NCBI GenBank assembly: GCA_004213515.1
Contig: SHAK01000004.1
Span: forward strand, 1-64,000
Direction: 5' to 3'
Source: Limisphaerales bacterium
Lineage (GTDB): Bacteria > Verrucomicrobiota > Verrucomicrobiia > Limisphaerales > UBA1096
Length of the DNA stretch: 64,000 bases
The position numbers were made by a program, and so were the translations under genes. The notes beneath the pieces are model-generated. The model saw only the letters and a program-made list of their open reading frames with translations. It ran no database searches and was not told where the DNA came from. Of the stretch, positions 46,279 through 54,534 are shown one piece after another (position 1 is the first letter of the stretch; each line of letters begins with the position of its first letter).

Positions 46279-47174
46279 GTTATACTATTGGAATCGATTT
46301 GGGAGGTTCACATGTCAAGGCGGTTGTTGTATCCCCTCAAGGCGAAACACTGGCCAAGCACAATTTACCCTTCGATCCCTCAATTAAAATGGATTGGGGC
46401 CGCTGCATAAAGCAAACCATAGAAGAAACTGAAGCAAAACAGGATTCACCAGCTGACAATGTCGGATTATCCGCCCCCGGACTAGCCTCCTTAGATGGTA
46501 GTTGCATCATTCATATGCCTGACAGACTAGAGGGACTAGTCAATCTAAACTGGCAAGATTATCTAAGCCTTGATAAACCTGTTCCAGTAGTTAATGACGG
46601 TCATTCTGCCTTACTTGGAGAGGCTTGGCTTGGTGCCGCAAAAGGTTTCAAAAATGTCATCCTTCTTACACTTGGCACGGGAGTAGGAGGAGCTGCTCTA
46701 GTAGAAGGAAAACTCTTAAGAGGTCGCACTGGTAAAGGGGGGCATTTTGGTCATACAAGTCTCGGATCTGGACTGCCAATTGATATTTGCAATTGCCCTA
46801 ATAGCCTCGAATTGGCGATCGGCAATTGTTCTGTCCCAAAGCGCTCCAATAATCGTTTTTCTCATACTGGAGAAATGATAGCTGCCATCGAAAAAGGCGA
46901 TAAAGAAGCAGAAAAAATTTGGCTTAAATCCATTGAAGATCTGGCCACAGCAATATGCTCTTTTTCGAATATTCTTGATCCTGAAGCAATTATTATTGGA
47001 GGAGGGATCGCCAATGCTGGTAACCAACTATTTAATCCCCTTCGTGACTTTTTAGATCCTATCTTATGGAAAACAGACGACTACGAGCTTAAATTAATTC
47101 CAGCGGAACTAGGAGATTTAGCTGGCGCCTATGGAGCTGCAGCCTATGCCAATGACATCTTAGATTCGGAGTAA
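46275..47174 (+). CDS. ROK family sugar kinase
   Basis: The protein has 299 residues. GIDLGGSHVKAVVV is the N-terminal phosphate loop and LTLGTGVGGAALVEG (about 136) the second one. The zinc region reads GHFGHTSLGSGLP then CNCPNSLE. In typical ROK proteins it is CxCGxxGCLE, so the third Cys is replaced by Ser after a two-residue deletion. The C-terminal ATP motif is IIIGGGIANAG. There is no helix-turn-helix, so it is a kinase and not a repressor. The stop overlaps the convergent HAD gene by 15 bases. Confidence 0.88.
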   Translation: MSYTIGIDLGGSHVKAVVVSPQGETLAKHNLPFDPSIKMDWGRCIKQTIEETEAKQDSPADNVGLSAPGLASLDGSCIIHMPDRLEGLVNLNWQDYLSLDKPVPVVNDGHSALLGEAWLGAAKGFKNVILLTLGTGVGGAALVEGKLLRGRTGKGGHFGHTSLGSGLPIDICNCPNSLELAIGNCSVPKRSNNRFSHTGEMIAAIEKGDKEAEKIWLKSIEDLATAICSFSNILDPEAIIIGGGIANAGNQLFNPLRDFLDPILWKTDDYELKLIPAELGDLAGAYGAAAYANDILDSE

Positions 47175-47771
47175 TTTTTCTGCTTTTGCTACAGAAGTTA
47201 CTTCATCCTCCTGCAAAATCGTCTGCCAACCTAATCGGTTTCCAGTCTCGATATTTTCTGGACGATCATCGATATACAAAATTGATTCTCCGGTCTGCTT
47301 CGTTTTCTTTTCGACAACACGATAAATCGGTTCATCTGGTTTCATTCCTTTTTCTTCAAAAGATAAAACATAGAAATCAAAACTATCATAAAACGGAAAC
47401 TGTTTAGAAATATACTCAATTGCAATTTCATTTGTATTTGAAAAAACACATGTAGGAACACCTTCTGCCTTAACCCTATTAAAGAATTTCAGCATTATTT
47501 TCATGGGCGAAAAAATATCTGAAAAAAATTCTATAAACTCAGCACGATCACCTTGAAAACCAGCTCCTTCTTGAACATATTCAAAAAAATCCTCAGTAGT
47601 AAGTTTACCAGATTCATAATCATACTGAACTGATGAATTAATTAATTCGTGAACCTTATCAATTTCAGCATCACTTCTTTTAGCAAAACGACGAATTGCG
47701 ATATCATAGTCAAAATCTAACAATACTTTTCCAAGATCAAATACAACTACTTTAGGTAAATACTGACTCAC
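47160..47771 (-). CDS. HAD-superfamily hydrolase (YihX-like)
   Basis: The protein has 203 residues. HAD motif I is VVFDLGKVLLDFD, in the form DLGxVL typical of YihX and the epoxide-hydrolase N-terminal phosphatases. Motif II is CVFSNTNE, motif III has the Lys of KGMKPDEPIY, and motif IV is LYIDDRPEN. It is probably a sugar-phosphate or nucleotide phosphatase. The start is GTG at 47771 overlapping the recR stop by four bases, so it is the last gene of the dnaX operon. Confidence 0.87.
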   Translation of the reverse strand: MSQYLPKVVVFDLGKVLLDFDYDIAIRRFAKRSDAEIDKVHELINSSVQYDYESGKLTTEDFFEYVQEGAGFQGDRAEFIEFFSDIFSPMKIMLKFFNRVKAEGVPTCVFSNTNEIAIEYISKQFPFYDSFDFYVLSFEEKGMKPDEPIYRVVEKKTKQTGESILYIDDRPENIETGNRLGWQTILQEDEVTSVAKAEKLLRI

Positions 47772-48376
47772 TCAACCTCCAATTCTCTTCTTCCCTCTAA
47801 AGCTTGGCTTAGAGTTAATTCGTCAGCAAATTCCAAACCGGATCCTGCAGGAAGCCCATGGGCAATACGTGATACTTCAACGTTTTGATTGGATAAGCGT
47901 TTAGCCAGATAGTGACTAGTAGCATCCCCTTCCACGTCCGTACCAAGCGCAATAATCACTTCTTTAACTTCACCATTAATCAAACGCTTTTCCAACTCAT
48001 CCAAGCGCAATTCTTCAGGGCCAATTCCATTCATTGGTGAAACTTTTCCACCAAGAACATGGTATGTACCACGAAACGCACCTGACTTTTCAACATTCAA
48101 GATGTCTACTGCGCGCTCTACTACACAAATTAATCGCTTATCCCTCGATGGATTTGAACATATAGTACAAGGGCTCTTTTCAGCTAAACCACCGCATTCA
48201 TCACACTCAACAATCTGCTTTCTTGAACTTACTAAAACCGCCGCCAAACGATTGGAAACAATGCTATCGGCCTGAATCAAATGAAGAGCGAGTCTCTCGG
48301 CTGAACGCGGTCCAACTCCAGGTAGTCTATTCAATTCAACTACCAACGCTTCAATTGGTTTGGGAAGCGAAGCCAC
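47768..48376 (-). CDS. recR: Recombination protein RecR
   Basis: I chose GTG 48376 (VASLPKPIEALVVELNRLPGVG). This gives 202 residues, the usual RecR size, and lies 7 bases after the ybaB stop. The longer frame from 48484 lies inside ybaB. LPGVGPRSAERLALHL is the helix-hairpin-helix. CDECGGLAEKSPCTIC is the four-Cys zinc motif. The Toprim domain has ICVVERAVDILNVEKSG, YHVLGGKVSP and ALGTDVEGD. RecR works with RecO and RecF in loading RecA at gaps. Confidence 0.95.
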   Translation of the reverse strand: MASLPKPIEALVVELNRLPGVGPRSAERLALHLIQADSIVSNRLAAVLVSSRKQIVECDECGGLAEKSPCTICSNPSRDKRLICVVERAVDILNVEKSGAFRGTYHVLGGKVSPMNGIGPEELRLDELEKRLINGEVKEVIIALGTDVEGDATSHYLAKRLSNQNVEVSRIAHGLPAGSGLEFADELTLSQALEGRRELEVE

Positions 48377-48383
48377 AAAAATA

Positions 48384-48701
48384 CTAAAATCCAGGTAAGC
48401 CCATACCTCCAGCACCACCTGTGAGTTTCCCCATCTCAGATGCCTGAGTTTCTCTACCTTTTTCAAGAGCTTGGTTAACGGCACCTAGAACCATATCCTC
48501 AAGCATTGAAATATCGTCAGCATCAACAGCATCAGGGTCAATCTTAATAGACTTAACCGCACCATCACATGTAGCCGAGACTTTAACTGCTCCACCGCCA
48601 CTAGAAGCCTCAACAACTTTATCAGCCAATTGAGCTTGCGCCTCCTGCATCTGCTGCTGCATTTTTGCAGCTTGCTTCATTAATTTTCCTATACTAGCCA
48701 T
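48384..48701 (-). CDS. Nucleoid-associated protein YbaB/EbfC
   Basis: The protein has 105 residues. The YbaB pattern is complete: MASIGKLMKQAAKMQQQMQEA at the N-terminus, EASSGGGAVKVSATCDGAVKSIKIDPDAV in the centre, and a Gly/Met-rich end (GGAGGMGLPGF). It is a small dimer that binds DNA. The position between dnaX (12 bases) and recR (7 bases) is the conserved arrangement in bacteria. Confidence 0.95.
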   Translation of the reverse strand: MASIGKLMKQAAKMQQQMQEAQAQLADKVVEASSGGGAVKVSATCDGAVKSIKIDPDAVDADDISMLEDMVLGAVNQALEKGRETQASEMGKLTGGAGGMGLPGF

Positions 48702-48713
48702 ATAAATTTATTA

Positions 48714-50444
48714 TTACTTCCTTACCTCAACAATCCTACCCTTAAATAATTCCATAGCTTTTTGGATTAGTTCGTCATTTTTAAATTCTTCAGGATCAAT
48801 CTTTTCTGGTTGAGGTTCCCTTTTAACCTTTGGGACCTCATCAGGCTTTACCTGATTATTATCATTCGAAACATCCTCCGAATTAACCTTTGGCAAATCA
48901 CCAATTGGCTCAAGCTCAGGCTTCAATACTTTATCTTCTGGGGGTGGATTATCAACAAATCGAAACTGCACATCGTCATGACCAAGGGCCTTGATTTGCT
49001 TAACCAGCATATCATGGTTACGTTGATTATCAACGAGTGCTAAATGATCTGCACCTAAACCAATAACAAAAATACCTTTTTCAAAGGAAACTGGCTGTGA
49101 ACGCTGAAAATAAGTCTGCATAAACGGACTTGCCTTACTTGCAGCCGCCAATAATTGCTTCCATAGCTCATCCAAATCATTCGCATCTACTACATTTTGA
49201 TCAGGCTCAGGTTCTGGAGTTGATTGGATTACAGCAGTTGGCTGTCTATTTTTTTGATTAGAAACCGGTACTTCTGCAGAGGCTTTAACTGGCATTACAG
49301 GGTCTTCATTTCTAATACTTTTAAGTTTTCCAAGAATCTCATCAATGCCTATTGCAGCTTTAGCTTGTGCAGCCTTAAGCAGTGACACCTCTAGTAAAAT
49401 TTTTTTTGAAGTAGCTGTGCGTAATTTGCTTTCACAGTCAGTCAAAACGTCTAGCACTCTCGCCAAATCCTTTTCGTTCGCAAGATTGTCGCTACTTTTT
49501 AACGCATTAGCTTCAGATTCACTAATTTCAAGAATTCCTAAATCTCCCTTGGAGACAGAATAAACTAATCGATTTCGCACATGCCCCAGTAAGTCACCAA
49601 GTAAGCGCGCAAGATCTTTACCCTGCTCAGCTAATGCATTAAGTTCTGTTAAAATTCGCGTAGAGTCCACAGCAAGAATAGCATCCGCCAGTGCAAAAAG
49701 TTGTTCTTGAGCAGTTAATCCAAACATCGAAAGAACATCTGACTCGGTAATGTTGTCACCACAAAAGCTGATGAGCTGATCGAGAGCTGACTCAGCATCA
49801 CGCATACATCCTTCGGCACCTCGAGCAATCGCGTAAAGTGCTGATTCTTCAGCACTAACACTTTCATTGCCGCAAATAAATTTAAGATGATCCGCAATAA
49901 GGTTTACCGGAATACGCCTAAGGTCATAGCGCTGACATCGTGACATGATCGTTGGCAAAACCTTTTCAGGTTCAGTAGTAGCAAACATGAACTTCACATG
50001 CTCGGGAGGCTCCTCCAATGTCTTAAGCAAAGCATTGAAAGCCTCTTTTGTAAGCATGTGAACCTCATCAATAATATAAATTTTATATTTTGAAGAGGCC
50101 GGTGTGTACATGACTGTATCGCGTAATTCTCTAATTTCATCTATACCCCTGTTACTCGCACCATCAATCTCAAGTACATCAATCGAGCGCCCCTCAGCAA
50201 TTTCATTCGCCTTAACATCGTCATCAGGGTAATCAACTTTAGGTCCATCGGTACAATTAAGACATTTGGCAAAAATTCTAGCTAATGTCGTTTTACCAGT
50301 ACCACGAGGACCGCAAAACAAATATGCATGCGCAATCCGGTCACTACTTATGGCATTAGCAAGTGTCTGACTTACATGATCCTGACCAACAACATCACTA
50401 AATCGTTGTGGGCGGTATTTGCGCGCTATAACCTGATATGACAC
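48714..50444 (-). CDS. dnaX: DNA polymerase III subunit tau/gamma
   Basis: I chose GTG 50444 (VSYQVIARKYRPQRFSDVVG), the standard DnaX start, with an AAGG upstream; 576 residues. Walker A is GPRGTGKT (45-52), Walker B IIDEVHML, the SRC motif MSRCQRY, and sensor 2 follows. It is the ATPase of the clamp loader. Only one of the four zinc-module cysteines remains: after CLNC the expected C-x2-C-x2-C reads D, V and N (YPDDDVKANEI). An A AAA AAA heptamer at 49400-49407 is in the correct phase for -1 slippage and meets a TAA at 49375-49377. The C-terminal third is acidic and Pro-rich, as in tau. Confidence 0.95.
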   Translation of the reverse strand: MSYQVIARKYRPQRFSDVVGQDHVSQTLANAISSDRIAHAYLFCGPRGTGKTTLARIFAKCLNCTDGPKVDYPDDDVKANEIAEGRSIDVLEIDGASNRGIDEIRELRDTVMYTPASSKYKIYIIDEVHMLTKEAFNALLKTLEEPPEHVKFMFATTEPEKVLPTIMSRCQRYDLRRIPVNLIADHLKFICGNESVSAEESALYAIARGAEGCMRDAESALDQLISFCGDNITESDVLSMFGLTAQEQLFALADAILAVDSTRILTELNALAEQGKDLARLLGDLLGHVRNRLVYSVSKGDLGILEISESEANALKSSDNLANEKDLARVLDVLTDCESKLRTATSKKILLEVSLLKAAQAKAAIGIDEILGKLKSIRNEDPVMPVKASAEVPVSNQKNRQPTAVIQSTPEPEPDQNVVDANDLDELWKQLLAAASKASPFMQTYFQRSQPVSFEKGIFVIGLGADHLALVDNQRNHDMLVKQIKALGHDDVQFRFVDNPPPEDKVLKPELEPIGDLPKVNSEDVSNDNNQVKPDEVPKVKREPQPEKIDPEEFKNDELIQKAMELFKGRIVEVRK

Positions 50445-50562
50445 TGCAAAAACCTTACCTCTTATAAGCAAAACTGAAAAGCGCAATACACCAGACAAAG
50501 TCCGAACTTGTAAGACTCAATGATATCTGGACACTGTGTATGCGTTTCAAGCGCCAAAAAAG

Positions 50563-51390
50563 ATGACAAACAATATTGAAGCACGCTTAGCGGTATGTAG
50601 TTGGTCTCTACAACCTGAGACTCCAGAAGCATTGATCGCTCAATTAAAGGAAATAGGTCTTTCTCGTGTCCAATTGGCACTGGATCCCCTTAGAGACAAC
50701 CCTGATAATTGGGATAAAACCCCAGAGCTTTTTGCTGCTGCAGGAATTGAAATCGCCTCGGGTATGTTTGGAACTATTGGTGAGGATTACACTACACTAG
50801 AAACAATAAAAGAAACCGGAGGCGTTCTGCCTGACAAACATTGGGAATCAAACTGGGAAGGCATCCAAAAAATAGCTGAAATTGCCAATGAATTAAATCT
50901 CAAGTTGGTTACTTTTCACGCAGGCTTCTTGCCACATGAGGAATCAGATCCTAATTTCAAAAAATTGATGAGTCGCATTGAACAAATAGCAGACTTATTT
51001 TCCGAAAAAGATATAGATCTCGGTTTTGAAACTGGACAAGAAACTGCAGACACTCTGAAGTTGTTTCTCGATCAACTAAACAGACCAAGCGTAGGGGTGA
51101 ATTTCGATCCAGCAAATATGATACTTTATGCAAAAGGCGACCCCATTGAAGCTCTTAATACCCTTTCCCCATTCCTAAAACAATGCCATATTAAGGATGC
51201 TACAACTACAAAACAAAGTGGAACTTGGGGTGAAGAAGTCACTGTCGGAACAGGAGAAGTCGACTGGTTAGCTTTTTTCGAATCTCTTCAGGTATTAGGA
51301 TTTAAGGGGGATTGCTGTATTGAAAGAGAGGCTGGCGATCAACGAATTATCGATATAAAAACTGCAAGTGAATTCATAGTGAACCTTTAA
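50563..51390 (+). CDS. Sugar phosphate isomerase/epimerase family TIM-barrel protein
   Basis: The protein has 275 residues from ATG 50563 (a GTG at 50536 would add nine). It is a xylose-isomerase-like TIM barrel with metal-site motifs DIDLGFETGQE (Glu), VGVNFDPANM (Asp), KQCHIKDATT (His) and DCCIEREAGD (Glu). GEEVTVGTGEVDW is typical of the hexulose/inosose isomerase group. It is followed after three bases by a Gfo/Idh/MocA oxidoreductase. It is not closely similar to the TIM-barrel protein at 34032. It is divergent from dnaX. Confidence 0.9.
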   Translation: MTNNIEARLAVCSWSLQPETPEALIAQLKEIGLSRVQLALDPLRDNPDNWDKTPELFAAAGIEIASGMFGTIGEDYTTLETIKETGGVLPDKHWESNWEGIQKIAEIANELNLKLVTFHAGFLPHEESDPNFKKLMSRIEQIADLFSEKDIDLGFETGQETADTLKLFLDQLNRPSVGVNFDPANMILYAKGDPIEALNTLSPFLKQCHIKDATTTKQSGTWGEEVTVGTGEVDWLAFFESLQVLGFKGDCCIEREAGDQRIIDIKTASEFIVNL

Positions 51391-51393
51391 ATC

Positions 51394-52428
51394 ATGGATA
51401 AAGAAAATGTAAATATTGGTATTATCGGACTTGGATTTATGGCTGTAATGCATATCCGTGCCTACCGCCAAGTTAAAGGAGCTAATATTGCAGCGATATG
51501 CAATCCCAGTGGAAACCGTCTTAATGGGGATTTTAGCGATGTTTTTGGCAATTTAGACTCTGGAGACCCTGTTAAATTAGACATGTCTCAAGTCAAAGCT
51601 TTTCAAAGTTTTCAAGAGCTACTTAATGACAAGTCTATTGATGTAATAGATATTTGCTCTCCAACTCATACACATGTGCAACTTGCCAAAGCAGCTCTAG
51701 CCTCTGGTAAACATGTAATTTGCGAAAAACCGCTTGCTCGAACGCTCCAAGATGCAATAGAAATTGTATCAGCTTCTAAGAATGCCAAGGGAAAGTTCAT
51801 GACTGCTATGTGCCTTCGTTTTTGGCCTCAATGGTCATGGCTTAAAAAAGCTGTTGAAAGCAACAAATACGGTAAGGTGCTTGGTGCTCACTTCCAACGT
51901 ATCGCAGAGCCTCCGGCGTGGGGGCAAGGGTCCTACTTTGATGGCGAAATATCTGGAGGTGGATTGTTCGATCTTCATATCCATGACACTGATTTTGTCC
52001 AACATGTGTTCGGTAAACCTAAATCTGTTTTTTCTTCTGGCTTTAGTAAGGTTAGCGGTGCAATTGATCACGTGCTCACACAATATGAGGTTGAATGTGG
52101 AGCAAAGGTTAGCGCCGAAGGGAGTTGGGCTATGTCTCCTGGTTGGGGATTTAATATGTCATTTCGTGTGATTTTTGAAAAAGCTACAGCTGACTACGAT
52201 ATTGCTCGAGAAGACGAACCACTAAGGCTTTTTGAGGAAGGCCAAGAAAAGAAAGTAGTCGAGTGTGAAAATATCGACGGCTATGTTGGTGAAATGAATC
52301 ACTTAATCGAATGCATAAAGCTAAACCAACAGCCTAGTGTAACGGCAGAAGATGGTTTGATGGCAGTTGAAATATGTACAGCAGAAGAAGAATCAGCAAA
52401 AACTGGAAGAATTGTCACTGTTAGATAA
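51394..52428 (+). CDS. Gfo/Idh/MocA family NAD(P)-dependent oxidoreductase
   Basis: The protein has 344 residues. NIGIIGLGFMAVMHIRAY is the dinucleotide-binding loop, [12 protein letters not shown] (about 111) the EKP catalytic motif, and GGGLFDLHIHDTDFVQH (about 187) the second-domain metal/substrate motif. It follows the TIM-barrel isomerase by three bases, so both are one operon. Sequence differs clearly from the oxidoreductase at 35070, so this is a second, distinct pair and not a recent duplication. The likely role is oxidation of a sugar or cyclitol. Confidence 0.92.
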   Translation: MDKENVNIGIIGLGFMAVMHIRAYRQVKGANIAAICNPSGNRLNGDFSDVFGNLDSGDPVKLDMSQVKAFQSFQELLNDKSIDVIDICSPTHTHVQLAKAALASGKHVICEKPLARTLQDAIEIVSASKNAKGKFMTAMCLRFWPQWSWLKKAVESNKYGKVLGAHFQRIAEPPAWGQGSYFDGEISGGGLFDLHIHDTDFVQHVFGKPKSVFSSGFSKVSGAIDHVLTQYEVECGAKVSAEGSWAMSPGWGFNMSFRVIFEKATADYDIAREDEPLRLFEEGQEKKVVECENIDGYVGEMNHLIECIKLNQQPSVTAEDGLMAVEICTAEEESAKTGRIVTVR

Positions 52429-52475
52429 TTATTTTGATATTACGCATAAATTCCTAGTTTTTTAAAAAAAACCGC

Positions 52476-52503
52476 TTGTCAACTCAGATGCATGGTGTAG
52501 GGT
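52476..52503 (+). promoter_or_regulatory. Possible rpmE promoter with very short leader
   Basis: TTGTCA (52476-52481) and TAGGGT (52498-52503) form a -35/-10-like pair with a 16-base spacer. The rpmE ATG at 52519 is only 15 bases after the -10 element. The mRNA would therefore start about 5-10 bases before the ATG, and the stretch before the ATG is pyrimidine-rich (CCCCTTTTTT) with no Shine-Dalgarno. A leaderless or near-leaderless rpmE transcript is possible. The call rests on two hexamers only. Confidence 0.3.
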
Positions 52504-52518
52504 TCGCTCCCCTTTTTT

Positions 52519-52779
52519 ATGAAGGCAGATATTCAACCAGAATATGTAGAATCAGTTATTCGTTGCGCCTGCGGCAGCGAAATTAAAACTCGTTCCACTA
52601 GAACAAAGCTTCTCATTGGCATATGCAATGAGTGTCACCCGTTTTACACCGGCCAACAAAAATTCGTTGATACTGCTGGTCGCGTAGATAAATTCCAGCA
52701 GAGAATGGCTAAGACCAAGGCAGCACGAGATGCTGCTAAAGAAGCTTCTGGAAAAAAATCTAAAAAGACAACTAACTAG
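52519..52779 (+). CDS. rpmE: 50S ribosomal protein bL31
   Basis: The protein has 86 residues. The zinc-binding Cys set is present: Cys16 and Cys18 (RCACGS), Cys36 and Cys39 ([13 protein letters not shown]), so it is the C+ form of L31. [14 protein letters not shown] is the usual C-terminal core motif. A Lys/Ala-rich tail of about 20 residues ([11 protein letters not shown]) is added. No Shine-Dalgarno lies in front of the ATG. A strong terminator follows the stop. Confidence 0.95.
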   Translation: MKADIQPEYVESVIRCACGSEIKTRSTRTKLLIGICNECHPFYTGQQKFVDTAGRVDKFQQRMAKTKAARDAAKEASGKKSKKTTN

Positions 52780-52793
52780 GCTAATTTCATCAG

Positions 52794-52839
52794 AGCGCCC
52801 GCGGTTTATCACTGTTTTACCGCGGGCGTTCTTTTTTTT
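52794..52839 (+). terminator. Rho-independent terminator after rpmE
   Basis: A 12-base stem, AGCGCCCGCGGT (52794-52805) with ACCGCGGGCGTT (52819-52830, one G-T pair), has a 13-base loop. Eight T follow at 52832-52839. It sits between rpmE and prfA, whose ATG is only six bases after the T-run, so prfA must start from a promoter inside or upstream of this hairpin or by read-through. Confidence 0.9.
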
Positions 52840-52844
52840 ATACT

Positions 52845-53921
52845 ATGAACCTCTTACCACATATTGAACAGTTTCGTAAACGCCGAGACGAATTGGAAAG
52901 CGCACTTAGCTCTCCAGATGTGGCTAATAATAACAAAAACTTTTTAGATATGACTTTAGAATATTCTCGGATGAAAAATCTTGCGGAATTAGGTGAACGT
53001 TATCTTAAAGTCATAAGTAATATAAACGATAACAAGGAATTAGTTCAGATGGAACATTCTGAATCAGAGTTATCGGTTTTAGCAAAGGAGGACTTACAGA
53101 TTTTAGAAGAGGAGCATGTGAAACTGGAACTTGAATTGCAGTATGGCATAATTCCTCCAGACGCTTCAGATTCGCGAGACACAATTGTCGAAATTCGGGC
53201 TGGTGCTGGTGGTGCTGAATCTGCACTATTTTGCAGCGATCTTCATCGAATGTATATTCGCTATGCTGAAAGCCAAGGTTGGAAAGTTGAACAATTGGAT
53301 GCGAGTGTATCAGACCTTGGAGGATACAAAGAGGTCATCTTCGGGATAAAAGGGAAAAACGTATTCAAAAAATTAAAATTTGAAAGCGGTGTCCATCGTG
53401 TACAACGCGTTCCTGAAACTGAGACTCAAGGCCGTGTCCATACAAGCACCGTCACTGTTGCTGTTCTACCTGAAGCCGAAGAAGTCGATATTGAATTAAA
53501 ACCAGACGATCTCGAAATTAATGTTTGCCGTGCATCTGGGCCTGGTGGACAAGGTGTTAATACCACAGACTCAGCTGTTCAGATTCAACACAAACCAACT
53601 GGAATGATTGTTCGCTGTATGGATGGCCGTTCACAGCAAAAAAATAAAGAGCAGGCAATGAAAGTACTTAGGTCTAGATTACTTGAAATTAAGATTGCAG
53701 AAGAACATGAAAAATATGCAGCTGAACGTAAATCTCAAGTTGGAACAGGTGAACGCAACGAACGAATACGGACTTATAATTTTTCTCAAAATCGGGTAAC
53801 CGATCACAGAATAGACCTTACATTATACAATCTCCCTTCATTCATTGAAGGTGAAATTGAAGATATTGTCTCAGCACTGCTGGCGAATGACCTCAAAGAA
53901 CGACTCGCCGCACTTGAATAA
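52845..53921 (+). CDS. prfA: Peptide chain release factor 1
   Basis: The protein has 358 residues. The GGQ motif is at 234-236 within RASGPGGQGVNTTDSAVQ. The stop-codon recognition loop reads RVPETETQGRVHTS with PET at 190-192 in the place of the RF1 PxT tripeptide; RF2 would have SPF. RAGAGGAESALFCSDLHRMY (about 118) also fits RF1. It terminates translation at UAA and UAG. It lies directly after the rpmE terminator and is followed by a HAD gene after ten bases. Confidence 0.96.
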   Translation: MNLLPHIEQFRKRRDELESALSSPDVANNNKNFLDMTLEYSRMKNLAELGERYLKVISNINDNKELVQMEHSESELSVLAKEDLQILEEEHVKLELELQYGIIPPDASDSRDTIVEIRAGAGGAESALFCSDLHRMYIRYAESQGWKVEQLDASVSDLGGYKEVIFGIKGKNVFKKLKFESGVHRVQRVPETETQGRVHTSTVTVAVLPEAEEVDIELKPDDLEINVCRASGPGGQGVNTTDSAVQIQHKPTGMIVRCMDGRSQQKNKEQAMKVLRSRLLEIKIAEEHEKYAAERKSQVGTGERNERIRTYNFSQNRVTDHRIDLTLYNLPSFIEGEIEDIVSALLANDLKERLAALE

Positions 53922-53931
53922 AATTACAATT

Positions 53932-54507
53932 ATGGAACCAGAAGGATTAATTTTTGATTGCGATGGAACTCTCGTCGACACTATGCCAATTCACTTTAAG
54001 GCATGGAGTATAACAACAGAAAAATATGGGCTAATTTTTCCTGAAGACAGATTCTACGCTCTTGGAGGAGTTTCTCCTTTTGAAGTGCTTCGCATATTAT
54101 CATCAGAACAAGATAAAAAAATTGATTTTGAAGAAGTTACTCAAGAAAAAGAATCTCTTTATATGCAACTCATCAGCGAAGCAAAAGAGATTCCAGAAGT
54201 TATGGAAATTGTTCGGTCAAACTTTAAAAAAATACCCATGGGTGTGGCTTCCGGAGGGACCTCTGAAACTGTTATAGGAATACTTAATCACTGCAGTATA
54301 AAGCATTATTTCGACGTAATTGTGACAAGTGAAGATGTAGAAAACCCCAAACCTGCACCAGACACCTTTCTTGAAGCTGCAAGAAGAATGAATATTGCAC
54401 CAGAAAAATGCCGGGCGTATGAAGACGCTGACATGGGCATTAAAGCAATAATTGCTGCCAGAATGGAAGTGGTTGATATTCGTAAAATAATCACTAAAAA
54501 GTCATAA
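53932..54507 (+). CDS. HAD-superfamily phosphatase (beta-phosphoglucomutase-like)
   Basis: I chose ATG 53932 (MEPEGLIFDCDGTLVDT), since the longer frame from 53845 lies inside prfA. The 191 residues show HAD motif I DCDGTLVDT, motif II VASGG, motif III with the Lys of NPKPAPD, and motif IV AYEDADMGIKA. A helical cap (about 17-80) places it in the beta-phosphoglucomutase/phosphoglycolate-phosphatase group. The exact substrate is unknown. It stands between prfA and hisS. Confidence 0.9.
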   Translation: MEPEGLIFDCDGTLVDTMPIHFKAWSITTEKYGLIFPEDRFYALGGVSPFEVLRILSSEQDKKIDFEEVTQEKESLYMQLISEAKEIPEVMEIVRSNFKKIPMGVASGGTSETVIGILNHCSIKHYFDVIVTSEDVENPKPAPDTFLEAARRMNIAPEKCRAYEDADMGIKAIIAARMEVVDIRKIITKKS

Positions 54508-54534
54508 ACAGACTCATTCACTATAGGATCAATT

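Noticed and set aside
34032-52428. A catabolic gene island linking both isomerase/oxidoreductase pairs
   Set aside because: Housekeeping genes (addAB-like, purB, dnaX, recR) lie between the two pairs, so they are not one locus. They are reported as separate operons.
53845-53931. Upstream extension of the HAD gene inside prfA
   Set aside because: The added 29 residues are an out-of-frame reading of prfA. The HAD motif begins directly at ATG 53932.
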